Shown here: one piece after another, positions 13,366 to 22,857 of the stretch
Layout: each line of letters starts with the position of its first letter
How positions within the stretch are numbered: the stretch's first letter is position 1
NCBI GenBank assembly: GCA_963779485.1
Contig: CAVZYJ010000009.1
Coordinates: 1 to 64,000 of the forward strand
Direction of reading: 5' to 3'
Length of the DNA stretch: 64,000 nucleotides
DNA from: CAVVJA01 sp963779485
GTDB lineage: Bacteria > Actinomycetota > Actinomycetes > Mycobacteriales > Jatrophihabitantaceae
Notes under the pieces: generated by a model
What the model was told of the DNA's origin: nothing
The model's database searches: none
Seen by the model: only the letters and a program-made list of their open reading frames with translations
Position numbers and translations under genes: made by a program

Positions 13366-14650
13366 ATGGCAACATCGATCGACGTGGACGTGACGAGTGC
13401 CTCGACCCCGCGGACGGGCAGCCGAAGCCGCCGAGCCGCGCCCGCATGATCGTGGTGCTGGGCGCCCTGGTCGCGCTGGGCCCGCTGACCATCGACATGT
13501 ATCTGCCCGCGCTGCCCAAGATCGCCGACGACCTGTCGGTGTCCTCGTCGGTCGCGCAACTGACGCTGACCGGCACGCTCGCCGGGTTGGCGCTCGGCCA
13601 GCTGATCGTCGGGCCGCTGTCGGACTCGCTGGGCCGCCGCAGGCCGCTGATGGCCGGCATCGTGCTGCACATGCTGGCGTCGCTGATGTGCCTGTTCGCG
13701 CCGAACATCGCCGTGCTCGGCGTGGCGCGCGGGCTGCAGGGCATGGGCGCCGCCGCCGCGATGGTGGTGGCCATCGCGGTCGTCGGCGACCTGTACGCCG
13801 AATCCGTCGCGGCGACGGTGATGTCGCGGCTGATGCTGGTGCTTGGCGTCGCGCCGGTGGTCGCACCGTCGCTCGGCGCCGCCGTGCTGCTCAAGGCGTC
13901 GTGGCACTGGGTGTTCGCCGCGCTGGTGGTGCTGGCGGGCGGGCTGCTTCTACTGGCGGCGCTGGCGCTGCCGGAGACCCTGCCCGCGTCGCATCGGCGG
14001 CCGCTCAAGGTGCGCAGCATCGCCGCCACCTACGTCGAGGTGCTGCGCGACGTGCGCTTCGACATCCTGGTGCTGGTCGCCGCGCTCGGCATGTCCGGGC
14101 CTGTTCGCCTACATCGCCGGTGCCTCGTTCGTGCTGCAGGGCCACTACGGCCTGGACCAGCAGGCCTTCGCGCTGGTGTTCGGCGCGGGAGCGGTCGCGC
14201 TGATCGGTGCCACGCAGTTCAACGTGGTGCTGCTGCGGCGGTTCGCGTCCGCAGACCATCGTGGTGTGGGCGCTGGCGGCCGCGGCGCTGGCCGGGGTGG
14301 TCTTCGTCGGCGTCTCGTACGCGCACATCGGCGGGCTGTTCGGCTTCGTGTTGCCGGTCTGGGCGATCCTGGCCGCGATGGGCCTTGTCATTCCCAACGC
14401 CCCGGCGGTCGCGCTGTCGCGGCACCCAGACGCCGCTGGCACCGCGGCCGCACTGCTCGGCGCGGCCCAGTTCGGACTCGGTGCCGCGGTGGCGCCCCTG
14501 GTGGGCGTGCTCGGCAACGACGAGATCGCGTTAGCCTTGGTGATGACGGTTGGCATGGTGATCGCCCTGCTGGCGTTACTGGCGGTCGGCGTGCCCGCCG
14601 CCGGAACCGAGGACGACGTCACCGGCGACGCCGTCGCAGAAGCAGCCTGA
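13366..14650 (+). CDS. Bcr/CflA-type MFS drug exporter, frameshifted
   Basis: Inner-membrane proton-driven efflux protein of about 425 residues. Twelve hydrophobic segments can be traced from MIVVLGALVALGPLTIDMYL to MTVGMVIALLALLAVGVP. Conserved features include MYLPALPKIADDL after helix 1 and GPLSDSLGRRRPLMAG in the loop between helices 2 and 3. The start is the ATG of MATSIDVDVTSAST, which needs a single indel at about 13412 to join the main frame. Further indels lie near 14098 and 14255. Substrate not predictable. Confidence 0.75.
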
Positions 14651-14737
14651 CGCGCATTACTGATTGACCCCCGACTTGTCGGGGCATATCCAGGTCCGTA
14701 CCGTCGGCTCAATCGTTGTGTACCTGGTCGACCCGAG

Positions 14738-16894
14738 ATGTTCCAAACGCTGACAACACGGCAAGACGGCCGCGCCCGAGCGGGGGTGCGGTGGCAAGTC
14801 GACCGCCGGAAACACTCCCCGCTCGCGGGCGAAAACCCGTGGAACGCGTTGTGGGCGATGATGGTCGGCTTCTTCATGATCCTGGTCGACGCGACCATCG
14901 TCGCGGTCGCCAACCCGTCGATCATGGACAAGCTCGGCGCCAGCTACGACACCGTCATCTGGGTGACCAGCGCCTACCTGCTCGCGTACGCGGTGCCGCT
15001 GCTGGTGGCCGGTCGACTCGGCGACCGGTTCGGGCCGAAGAACCTCTACCTGATCGGGCTGACGGTGTTCACCGCCGCGTCGCTGTGGTGCGGCCTGGCC
15101 GGCAGCATCGAGATGCTGATCGCCGCGCGCGTGGTGCAGGGCATCGGCGCTGCACTGCTGACCCCGCAGACGCTGTCGACGATCACCCGGATCTTCCCTG
15201 CCGAGCGCCGCGGCGTGGCGATGAGCGTGTGGGGTGCCACCGCCGGCGTGGCCACGCTGGTCGGCCCGCTGGCCGGCGGCGTGCTGGTCGACGGGCTGGG
15301 CTGGCAGTGGATCTTCTTCGTCAACGTGCCGATCGGCATCATCGGGCTGGCGCTGGCGGTATGGCTGATCCCGGTGCTGCCCACCCAGAAGCACCGCTTC
15401 GACCTGCTCGGTGTGCTGCTGTCCGGGGTCGGCATGTTCCTGATCGTGTTCGCCCTGCAGGAGGGCCAGTCGCACCACTGGGCGCCGTGGATCTGGGCGA
15501 TGCTCGCGGGCGGCATCGGCTTCATGACGGCGTTCGTCTGGTCTGGCAGTCGGTCAACCGCAACGAGCCGCTGATCCCGTTGGACATCTTCCGCGACCGC
15601 GACTTCCGCCTGTCCAACGTCGGCGTCGCGATCATCGGATTCGTCGTGACGGCGATGATCTTGCCGCTGATGTTCTACGCGCAGGCGGTGTGCGGGTTGT
15701 CGCCGACCCGGTCGGCGCTGCTGACCGCGCCGATGGCGATCACCACCGGCGTGCTCGCGCCGTTCGTCGGCAGGATCGTCGACCGGTCCCACCCGCGGCC
15801 GGTGGTCGGTTTCGGGTTCTCGGTGCTGGCGATCGCGACTGACCTGGCTCTCGATCGAGATGACGCCGACCACGCCGATCTGGCGGCTGGTGCTGCCGTT
15901 CTTCGTGATGGGTATCGGCATGGCGTTCATCTGGGCGCCGCTGACCGCCACCGCGACCCGCAACCTGCCGCCGCAGTTGGCCGGCGCCGGTTCCGGCGTC
16001 TACAACGCCACCCGACAGGTGGGTTCGGTGCTGGGCAGTGCGGGCATGGCCGCGTTCATGACGTCGCGGATCAGCGCCGAGATGCCGCCGACGTTGGCGG
16101 AGGCGCCGGGCGAAGGCTCGGTGGCCCAGATGCCGGCGTTCCTGCACGAGCCGTTCGCCGCCGCGATGTCGCAGTCGATGTTGTTGCCGGCGTTCATCGC
16201 GCTGTTCGGCGTCGTGGCAGCGCTGTTCCTGCTCGGCTTCGGCGACCCCGACCGTCTCGTCGAGGATGACCTGGATGACGCGGACCACAACGCCGGCTAT
16301 GCGGTCGACTACAGCGGCGACGAGACGTTCGGCGACGACGACGACTACGTCGAGTACACGGTGTCGTGGGACGAGCCGGCACCGGTGACGCGGGCCGAAC
16401 CAGCGCGGGTCGAACCGGTCGTGCAGGCCGAACCCGTCGTGCAGGCCGACGACAGCGTCACCGAGCCGATGCGGTCGCGCGCCGGCCACGTGCTGCACGC
16501 CCCTGCGGACGTCTGGCATGGTGCCCCCGTCGAGTCGTGGCACTCTCTGCTCGAGGACGAGCCCGCGCCGCCCGCGGCTGAGCCGTCGCGAGAAGCGCGG
16601 CGCAGTATTCTCGACGAGCTGCTCGGCGACGTTCCGGCAACCCCCAAGGTCGAACCGATCGGCTTCGCGCACAACGGTTTTCATGTCGATGACGAACAAC
16701 GGTTCCAGCCGTTGCCTCCGCCGGTCCGGGAGGAGACGACACCGTCACGCCATCGTCGGGCGGCTCGCCACTACCGCCCCGATGAACATTCAGAGAAGCG
16801 GCCATTCTGGTTCGAGTCCAACGGCAGGCATTCCCGCGAGGACCCCGACGACGCGTCGAGCTACGGCAGACACTCGTCGCCGGGCCGCGACTAA
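14738..16894 (+). CDS. DHA2-family MFS exporter with long acidic tail (Rv1250-like), frameshifted
   Basis: Fourteen-helix MFS transporter. Motifs: NPWNALWAMMVGFFMILVDA in helix 1, GRLGDRFGPKNLY in the 2-3 loop, GATAGVATLVGPLAGG (antiporter motif C) in helix 5. After the last helix (FIALFGVVAALFLLGFGDPD) there is a cytoplasmic tail of about 210 residues rich in Asp, Glu, Arg and Pro, ending PFWFESNGRHSREDPDDASS. Single-base indels lie at about 15540 and 15845. Gene order next to kgd and the FAD oxidase fits mycobacterial Rv1250. Its stop overlaps that of the convergent oxidase gene. Confidence 0.8.
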
Positions 16895-18241
16895 CCGAAC
16901 AGCACCGCGGGGTTGAGGTATCCGGACGGGTCGAAGGCGGCCTTCACCGCGCGCATCGCCGCGATATCGGCCTCGGTGCGCGACATCGACACGTAGTCGC
17001 GCTTGCGGGTGCCGACGCCGTGTTCGGAGCTGACGTTGCCGCCGCATGCGGGCGATCAACGCCATCATCGCCGAGTACAGCTCGCGCTCCGCGTCGTCGG
17101 CCCGCAGCGCACCACATTCAGGTGCAGGTTGCCCTCGCCGATGTGGCCGAACAGCACGGGGATGGCGTCGGGCGCATGCTTGGCGATCAGCTCGGCCGAT
17201 TCAGCCGCGAACCCCGCGATCGCCGACAACGGCAGGGACACATCGAATTTCAGCGGCGGTCCGTAGACGCCGAGCACTTCGGCGACCGATTCGCGGACCT
17301 GCCATAGCCGCTGTTGCGCGCCGACGTCGACGCCGACCGCCGGCTCGCCTGACATGTTGCGCATCCTCGAGCGCGTCGGCCAGCCGCTCGGTTTGGTCTG
17401 TGTCGCCGGCCAATTCGATGAGCAGCAGCCACGCGCCGTCGACGGGCGCGGCCACGCCGACATGCTCGGCGGTCAGCGCGCTGGCGCGTGCGTCGATCAA
17501 CTCCAGCGCCGCGATGCCGTCCATGTCGCGGAACGCACGGCCGGTTTCGACCAGCGCGTCGAGGTCGTCGAATCCGCAGATCGCGGTGACCCGGTGCGCC
17601 GGCGTCGGGTGCAGCCGCAGATCTAGCCCGGTGATGACGCCGAGCGTGCCCTCGGCGCCGACGAACAGCGACGCCAGGTCGTATCCGGTGTTGTCGCGGC
17701 GAACCTGGCTGTGCCGGTGCACCACCGACCCGTCGGGCAGCGCGACATCGAGGCCGAGGACCTGCTCGCCCATGTTGCCGTAGCGAACGGTGCGCAGCCC
17801 GCCCGCGTTCGTCGACGCCATGCCGCCGACGGTCGCCGAATCACGCGCGGCCAGGTCGACGCCGAACACCAGACCGGCGGCTGACGCGGCGCGCTGCACG
17901 TCGGCGAGCGTCGCGCCCGCGCCGACATGAATGCGTCGCTCGACGACGTCGACCTCGCCGACGTCGCGCAGCCGCTCCGTCGACAACAGCACGTCGTCGT
18001 GTTCGGGCACGGTCCCCGCGACCAGCGATGTCCGGCCGCCCTGGACGGTGACGTACACGCCCGCGTCGCGGCAGGCGCGCAGCACCGCGGCGACCTCGTC
18101 GGCCGACCCCGGCCGCACCAGCGCGCTGGCCTGCCCGCGGTAGCGCCCGGTGTGGTCGACGCTGCGGCCGTCCAGCACGTCGGGATCGGTGATGACGTGC
18201 GCGGCGCCGACGATCCCGGCCAGCGTGTCGGTCAGGCTCAT
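16891..18241 (-). CDS. FAD-linked oxidase of the glycolate/D-lactate dehydrogenase type (Rv1257c-like), frameshifted
   Basis: Flavoenzyme of the vanillyl-alcohol-oxidase/PCMH fold that oxidises a 2-hydroxy acid. It starts MSLTDTLAGIVGAAHVITDP, has the FAD-binding segment VTVQGGRTSLVAGTVP and VGGMASTNAGGLRTVRYGNM, and ends with GHIGEGNLHLNV and SSEHGVGTRKRDYV plus AFDPSGYLNPAVLFG, all typical of the family. About 450 residues when mended. Indels near 17350, 17110 and 17045 break it. It begins 11 bp after the helicase gene ends. Substrate not certain. Confidence 0.8.
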
Positions 18242-18252
18242 CCGTCGGTGTA

Positions 18253-19275
18253 TCACAGGTCCGATGTCGGCGCTGGGTGCTTCCGACGCGCCGCCGAGTC
18301 GGAGGCGACAAGAACGCGCCCAGCTCGATCGAGGCGGTCCGGCGTGGCCGGCAGGTACTCCGTCAGCGCCTCCGAGCGGACGATGATGCTGAGGTACTTG
18401 GCGCGGCTGACCGCGACGTTGAGGCGGTTCCGGTTGAGCAGGAACGAGATGCCACGCGGAACGTCATCGATCGATGACGCCGTCATCGAGACGAACACCA
18501 CCGGCGCCTGACGGCCCTGGAACTTGTCGACGGTGCCGACGGCGACATCGGGCAGGCCGGCGGCGTCGAGATAGTCCTGCAGCAGCAGCACCTGCGCGTT
18601 GTACGGCGCGACCACGAGCACGTCGGCCGGAGCCCAGCGGTCGCGGTGCCGTCCTCGTCGGTCCAGTCGGAGCCGAGCAGTAGCCGACTGGCCGCAACGA
18701 TCGCGGCCGCCTCCTCCGGGCTGCTGGTCGAGTTGCCGTCGTGGGGAACGCGGAGCACCCGCACGCCCGGCGCCTGGCCGTCGAGCCGGCGCGCCGCGGT
18801 GCGGCTCTCCTCGGAATGCAGGCGGCCCTCGTAGGACAGCCGCGACACCGGCTCGCACACCGCGGGGTGCATCCGATGCGAGCGGTCGAGGAAGTAGCCG
18901 AGCTCTTCGGGCAGGGTCCGGTGGCCGTCGACGAGCCAGCCCAGCGCGGATGCGTCGACCGGTTCGGGATGGTGCCCTGGCTGACCTGGGGCAGCTGCTG
19001 CGGGTCGCCGAGCAGCATCAGGTTGTCGGCGGCGCGGGCCACCGCGATGGTGTTGGCCAGGCAGAACTGGCCGGCCTCCTCGATCACCAGCAGGTCGAGG
19101 CTGTTCGCGTCGACCCGGGTGTCGTTGGCGAAATCCCATGCGGTGCCGCCGATCACGCATCCGTCGTTCGTGGCGATGAATGCGGCGTAGTCGTCCTTGT
19201 CGACGTCCTGCCATGCGGCGTCCGGCGGCGAGTCCTTCTTGCCGATCCGCGCGGGGTCGACATCGGCGCCGATCA
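18253..19275 (-). pseudogene. Rv1251c-like superfamily 1 helicase, C-terminal fragment
   Basis: C-terminal RecA domain of a large UvrD/Upf1-like helicase. Visible: Walker B-like LLVIEEAGQFCLANTIAV, motif III LLGDPQQLPQVSQG, YFLDRSHRMHPAVCE, VGTVDKFQGRQAPVVF and motif VI LNVAVSRAKYLSIIV. The N-terminal part, which should lie to the right, is missing because the sequence switches at about 19275 to an unrelated rightward gene. Indels near 18960, 18640 and 18325 also break it. The mycobacterial homologue is over 1000 residues; only about 340 remain. Confidence 0.8.
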
Positions 19276-19280
19276 GTCTT
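19271..19280. other. join between mycobacterial block B and block C
   Basis: Leftward helicase coding sequence can be followed up to about 19275 (IGADVDPARIGKKDSPPDAA) and rightward TolB-like coding starts at 19276 (VLHGVSPDGQRLAF). Both genes are truncated at the same point. Indel density falls sharply to the right. Confidence 0.7.
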
Positions 19281-19806
19281 GCACGGGGTCAGCCCGGACG
19301 GTCAACGGCTGGCCTTCATCGGCATCGAGTTGACCGGTGGCGCTGATGACATCCGGCTCCGGGCCAACGTGTTCACCCTGTCCGTCACCGGCGAGGACTA
19401 CAGGCGCATCACCGACACCGAGCATCCGGCCGACGGGTCCGAGTACTCCCCCGACGGTCGCTGGCTGTACTTCAACACCGAACAATTCAGCGGTCACGCC
19501 CAACTCGCCCGGGCTCCCGTCCACGGCGGCGAGCCGGAGCGGCTTCGGGTATCCGACACCGTCGACTGGTTCCCGCACCTGTCCCCCGACGGTCGACGCG
19601 CCGCGTTCGTCGCCTTTCCACCTGGCACCGAGGGACACCCGCCCGACCTATGGGTCGAGATCATGACCGCCAGCACAGACAACTGGCAGCAGCCGACGCC
19701 GATCGCCCGGATCTTCGGCGGACAGGGCAGCCTCAACGTCAACAGCTGGTCCCAGGACAACACCCACTTCGCCTATGTCGCCTACCCCAGTCAGCAATCA
19801 GGCTGA
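19276..19806 (+). pseudogene. TolB/PD40 beta-propeller protein, 3' fragment
   Basis: 176 codons of a protein with repeated PD40/TolB blades: HGVSPDGQRLAFIGI, SEYSPDGRWLYFNTEQ and FPHLSPDGRRAAFVAF. It ends NVNSWSQDNTHFAYVAYPSQ. Such proteins are commonly soluble or periplasmic and often called translocation protein TolB-like in actinobacteria. The 5' end is lost at the join near 19275, so no start codon belongs to it. Exact role unknown. Confidence 0.75.
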
Positions 19807-19870
19807 AGACAGCCGACCGGAGCGGGATGGCGGCAGCCATCGGGAGTGGAGCGATAGCGTCCAGGGCGCG

Positions 19871-20046
19871 ATGAGCAGGTCGAGAGCGGTCAGGGTACGC
19901 ACGCGTGGCTGGTCGGTAACAGGGACCGCGCTCGGCGCCGTGCTGCTCCTGCTCGGCGTGCTGGCCGGGTGGTGAATCGGCAGATCCTGGATGGATCGCG
20001 CTTCGCCGCCCATGTCGACGCCCTGCGACGCGACCCGGCCGTCCTG
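19871..20046 (+). pseudogene. membrane protein, 5' fragment with frameshift
   Basis: Starts MSRSRAVRVRTRGW and has one membrane helix (VTGTALGAVLLLLGVLAGW). A missing base at about 19973 stops this frame, but the next frame continues seamlessly with VNRQILDGSRFAAHVDALRR, a pattern I know from actinobacterial membrane proteins in which the first helix is followed by a Trp-x-Asn-Arg-Gln segment. The coding sense ends at about 20046, where the 3' end of a convergent gene begins. Only about 58 residues remain of a protein that is usually several hundred. Confidence 0.5.
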
Positions 20047-20047
20047 C
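20046..20047. other. join between block C and block D
   Basis: Rightward membrane-protein coding sequence ends here without a stop and leftward LLM gene ends here with its stop. The two coding regions abut with no intergenic DNA, which is unusual and suggests a break or deletion. Confidence 0.4.
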
Positions 20048-20979
20048 TACAGACGGCCGACGATCTCGGCGATCGTGGTCAAGTCACGATCCGGGGCCAC
20101 GAAGTACGACAGGCCGTAGCGTTCTCGCCTGGCCTGCAGGTCCTCGCGAATCTGCGGGACGCTGCCGATGAAGATGGTCGGCATCTGCCACACTGTTTCG
20201 CATTCGATCGGGCCCCAGCCGCGACGGGCGATGAGATCTTCGGTAGCCGAGCGTCGGTTAGGGGCGATGCTGAAGGTTGCGAACGCGCTGAGCTCCAGCT
20301 CGGCGAATCGCTCACCCGCCGCCGATCGAAGGATGTGGAGCTTCTGGTCGAGCGCTGCCGGCAACCGTTCGGTCGGGTCATCGTGATCTTCCGGGCTCGT
20401 GATCGGGGACGGCAACAGCCCCACGATGTCGGCGTGGCGAGCGGCCAGCCGAAGCATCCGTGGGCCGCCGGCGCCGACCAGCAGGCGGGGCACGCCGCGA
20501 CGCTCAGGCAGCACATCCAGGTCCAAGCCATCGATCTGGTACCACTGGCCGGCCTGGTGCACCGCCTGACCAGCCAGCAGGTCCTTGATGATGGTTAGCG
20601 ACTCCTCGAGCCGGCCGATGCGCTCAGGCGCAGCGGCAAAAGCGATTCCGGCCGCTCGGTACTCCGGTTCGTACCAGCCGGCGCCGATACCCAGTTCGAA
20701 GCGTCCAGCGGACAGGTAGTGCAGTGTCGCCGCTTCGTGCGCCACGACGGCCGGATGCCGGAAATCGTTGGACAGGACGAGTGTGCCCACGGTGAGGCGG
20801 GTCGTTGCTGCCGCGGCCGCAGCGAGCGCGCTGAACGGCGCCAGCTGTTGACCGAACGCGCCGGCCGAGAAGTGATCCCGGAGGAGCAGCGAATCGATGC
20901 CGACATCTTCCAGGCGGCGCGCCTGAGCAGCCCAGGCCGGCCCATCAAGGACCGATTCGCTAACCAGGCCAAACCGCAT
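20047..20979 (-). CDS. LLM-class F420/FMN-dependent oxidoreductase
   Basis: Luciferase-like monooxygenase-fold enzyme of 310 residues, beginning MRFGLVSESVLDGPAW. Family features: LLLRDHFSAG near residue 34, LTVGTLVLSNDFRHPAVVAH, GRFELGIGAGWYEPEYRAAG and LLVGAGGPRMLRLAARHADI. The last two are typical of the F420-associated subgroup, though FMN use cannot be excluded. A GGGGAG precedes the ATG. It lies 43 bp downstream of the cupin gene and is likely cotranscribed with it from the MarR-controlled promoter. The stop codon touches the join to the truncated membrane protein. Confidence 0.85.
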   Translation of the reverse strand: MRFGLVSESVLDGPAWAAQARRLEDVGIDSLLLRDHFSAGAFGQQLAPFSALAAAAAATTRLTVGTLVLSNDFRHPAVVAHEAATLHYLSAGRFELGIGAGWYEPEYRAAGIAFAAAPERIGRLEESLTIIKDLLAGQAVHQAGQWYQIDGLDLDVLPERRGVPRLLVGAGGPRMLRLAARHADIVGLLPSPITSPEDHDDPTERLPAALDQKLHILRSAAGERFAELELSAFATFSIAPNRRSATEDLIARRGWGPIECETVWQMPTIFIGSVPQIREDLQARRERYGLSYFVAPDRDLTTIAEIVGRL

Positions 20980-21022
20980 CGGATGCTCCCCTGCCGTCAA
21001 TCCGGTGCCGATCGCAACGCGA

Positions 21023-21391
21023 TCACTGGGCCCAGGGCGGGACAAAAGTCCCTTGCGCGGTGACGGCTTCGCCGCCGACGGGCATGACGCAGATCGCCTC
21101 CGCCGGTCCACGCGAGGCGGTGATAGAGAACTCCACTTCGGCCGGAACGATCAGTGCGTCGCCCGGTCCCGCCGTCTCGACGTGATCGGCGTACCTCGCG
21201 TCGAGAGTGCCGGAGAGCACGAGAAAGGTCTCCTCGCGGGTCAGCGAATGAGTCGGCGACGGAGCATCAGGACCGAACCGTATCCGCCACGCCGCAACGT
21301 CATGAGCGCCTCGGCTGGGCGAGACCAGACCGGTGATAACTGCGTTCCCTATGTCGAACACGGGCGAGTGTGCGGCCGAGATGGTTGGCAT
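21023..21391 (-). CDS. small cupin-domain protein
   Basis: 122-residue single-domain beta-barrel. The cupin core runs from HDVAAWRIRFGPDAPSPTHS through EETFLVLSGTLDARY to GPGDALIVPAEVEFSI. The first motif has H48 and E53-like positions but lacks the full metal-binding histidine set, so it may be a binding or isomerase-type cupin rather than an oxygenase. A GGAGGA ribosome site lies just before the ATG. It is divergent from the MarR gene with 53 bp between starts, and probably the first gene of a cupin-LLM operon repressed by that regulator. Confidence 0.75.
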   Translation of the reverse strand: MPTISAAHSPVFDIGNAVITGLVSPSRGAHDVAAWRIRFGPDAPSPTHSLTREETFLVLSGTLDARYADHVETAGPGDALIVPAEVEFSITASRGPAEAICVMPVGGEAVTAQGTFVPPWAQ

Positions 21392-21415
21392 GGCTCCTCC
21401 AGAACTTTGTACGCT

Positions 21416-21434
21416 ATGGTGAACGGTACACCAT
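21416..21434. promoter_or_regulatory. inverted repeat, candidate MarR operator
   Basis: ATGGTG, 7-base spacer AACGGTA, CACCAT. It lies in the 53-bp gap between the divergent cupin and MarR start codons, 10 bp before the MarR ATG. Size and position suit an autoregulatory MarR dimer site that would also control the cupin-LLM operon. Confidence 0.55.
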
Positions 21435-21444
21435 GGAGAACTAT

Positions 21445-21909
21445 ATGGATGCACCAGATCTTGCCATCCTGCTAACCGGCGCCGCGCGAGTAGTCGCCGA
21501 CCGGCTCGGCGCAGCCGTGGAGCGCGCCGGCATCGAGGACATGCGCTCGTCGTACGGGTTCGTGATCCGCGCCCTCGCCACTGGTGACCGCACGTTGACC
21601 GAACTGGCCGGACTGCTCGGCGTATCGAAGCAGGCGGCCATCAAGGTCGTCGACGAGATGGAACGGCGGGGCTATCTGGACCGCTGCACCGATCCGGCGG
21701 ACCGGCGGGTCAAGCTGTTGCGGCTGACCGCGAAGGCCATCCAGGTGCGTCGCGTGGCCCTGCGGGCCAGCCGTCAACTGGAGCGCGAACTTCGCCGCGA
21801 ACTCGGCGACGACGACGTGGCCGCCTTGCGCCGCACGCTCCTACGGCTGCTGGAGCGGCACGGGGCGCTCACCGACGCTTCCGCCGGCCGCTCGCGCGCC
21901 GTGTGGTGA
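21445..21909 (+). CDS. MarR-family transcriptional regulator
   Basis: 154 residues with a winged helix-turn-helix: LTELAGLLGVSKQAAIKVVD is the HTH and RRGYLDRCTDPADRRVKLLR the wing (DxRxK motif). Flanking helices suit the MarR dimer. The ATG at 21445 is chosen because GGAG lies 6 bases upstream; an in-frame ATG four codons earlier falls inside the inverted repeat. Divergent to the cupin and LLM genes, it is the probable ligand-responsive repressor of that pair. Confidence 0.85.
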   Translation: MDAPDLAILLTGAARVVADRLGAAVERAGIEDMRSSYGFVIRALATGDRTLTELAGLLGVSKQAAIKVVDEMERRGYLDRCTDPADRRVKLLRLTAKAIQVRRVALRASRQLERELRRELGDDDVAALRRTLLRLLERHGALTDASAGRSRAVW

Positions 21910-21973
21910 ACTCGGCTTTAACGCCGCAAGCCGACCGTCCATCACGGCAACGTGACCGCCGGGCCCGAGTGCG

Positions 21974-22142
21974 GTGTGGCCTCGAGACGCAGGTACCGGG
22001 CACCGCGCCAGGATCGTCCTGGTGCTGATCGGGGCTGCAACTCGCGGTCGGCGTCCTACTGCTACCGGCATGGGTGCTGCGGTTCCGCCGGAGCCCGAGC
22101 ACCCGCGGGACGGATGCGAATCAGGCCTGGTCGCAAGCTTGA
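21974..22142 (+). CDS. possible small membrane protein, frameshifted
   Basis: GTG start followed by a hydrophobic stretch (IVLVLIG, then LQLAVGVLLLPAWVLRF after dropping one base at about 22034) and a polar tail SPSTRGTDANQAWSQA. In one frame a stop interrupts it; with one base removed it forms a 55-residue single-helix protein. Support is only compositional and there is no good ribosome site. Confidence 0.25.
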
Positions 22143-22165
22143 TCGGTCGGTTTGGCCCGCGAGGA

Positions 22166-22729
22166 TCATCCCAAACTGCGCCGCTTCGGCGTGTCGATCA
22201 TCCGCCATCGACGTTCGCGGCCAGGATGATCGACATGGCGAAGGTGACCCGGACCGACCGAGCCGAGCCATGTAGCCGGTGCGGCGGTCCGGTCGAGGTG
22301 GACGTCATCACGACGGACGCATGGCCAGACGATGACGCCGAGCAAGCCCGCGCGTTTCACAAGGACGACCGCACCCGCGCCGACGAGTTGTGCCAGCGAG
22401 GCCGGCAGCCGGCGCTGGTCTAGTGTCCGGCGCCGGCCGCCGCCGGTCAGGTGGCGACCGGCTGGGGAAACCCGGCGCCGCCTGTCGATCAGGCGCACGA
22501 CGAGCAGGGTGACCAGCACAGCCAGCACGGCGCAGGCGACCGCAATAGCTGCCACCTGCCACGCGGCCATGCCGTCAGCTGGCTGGGAAATCGGCGGGGC
22601 CGGGGGCGCCTGGACGTCGTCTTGCACCGGTGCCGGCCGGCCGTACGCCTGGGTCGCGCCCGCGACGAGGAGCAGGGTCGATATCAGCGCAGTCGTCGCC
22701 ACGCCGATCAGGTGTCGCGCTCGGTTCAT
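22166..22729 (-). CDS. exported or membrane-anchored small protein
   Basis: Begins MNRARHLIGVATTALISTLL, a signal peptide ending around TQAYG, then a Pro-rich spacer (PAPVQDDVQAPPAPPISQP), then a membrane helix AAWQVAAIAVACAVLAVLVT with a basic LIDRRRR stop-transfer. This N-terminal 95 residues look real. The remaining C-terminal part is Arg rich, overlaps the opposite-strand ORF at 22226-22423 and is probably not real; a base error may have removed the true stop near 22440. Function unknown. Confidence 0.5.
   Translation of the reverse strand: MNRARHLIGVATTALISTLLLVAGATQAYGRPAPVQDDVQAPPAPPISQPADGMAAWQVAAIAVACAVLAVLVTLLVVRLIDRRRRVSPAGRHLTGGGRRRTLDQRRLPASLAQLVGAGAVVLVKRAGLLGVIVWPCVRRDDVHLDRTAAPATWLGSVGPGHLRHVDHPGRERRWRMIDTPKRRSLG
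22226..22423 (+). CDS. possible small zinc-ribbon-like protein
   Basis: 65 codons including CSRCGGPVEVDVITTD, one CxxC knuckle, then an acidic and basic tail. A second cysteine appears only as DELCQRG near the C-terminus, so a complete metal site is not evident. It overlaps the C-terminal extension of the leftward gene and only one of the two can be right. Confidence 0.3.
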   Translation: MIDMAKVTRTDRAEPCSRCGGPVEVDVITTDAWPDDDAEQARAFHKDDRTRADELCQRGRQPALV

Positions 22730-22857
22730 GATGGTCCTCCGTGTGTAGGGGTGTCCCTGTCACGGTGGGTTTGCCGGCGGCCGGGCGCCATTCGACATTC
22801 TGCTAATGCCGCAGCGCTGCCTATCGGCATACCCTCGAGCTGCGGAGGAGGTGGACC

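Noticed and set aside
16805..16825. GGTTCGAGTCC, the T-loop sequence of tRNAs
   Set aside because: It lies within the MFS tail coding sequence (WFESNG) and has no acceptor or anticodon stem around it.
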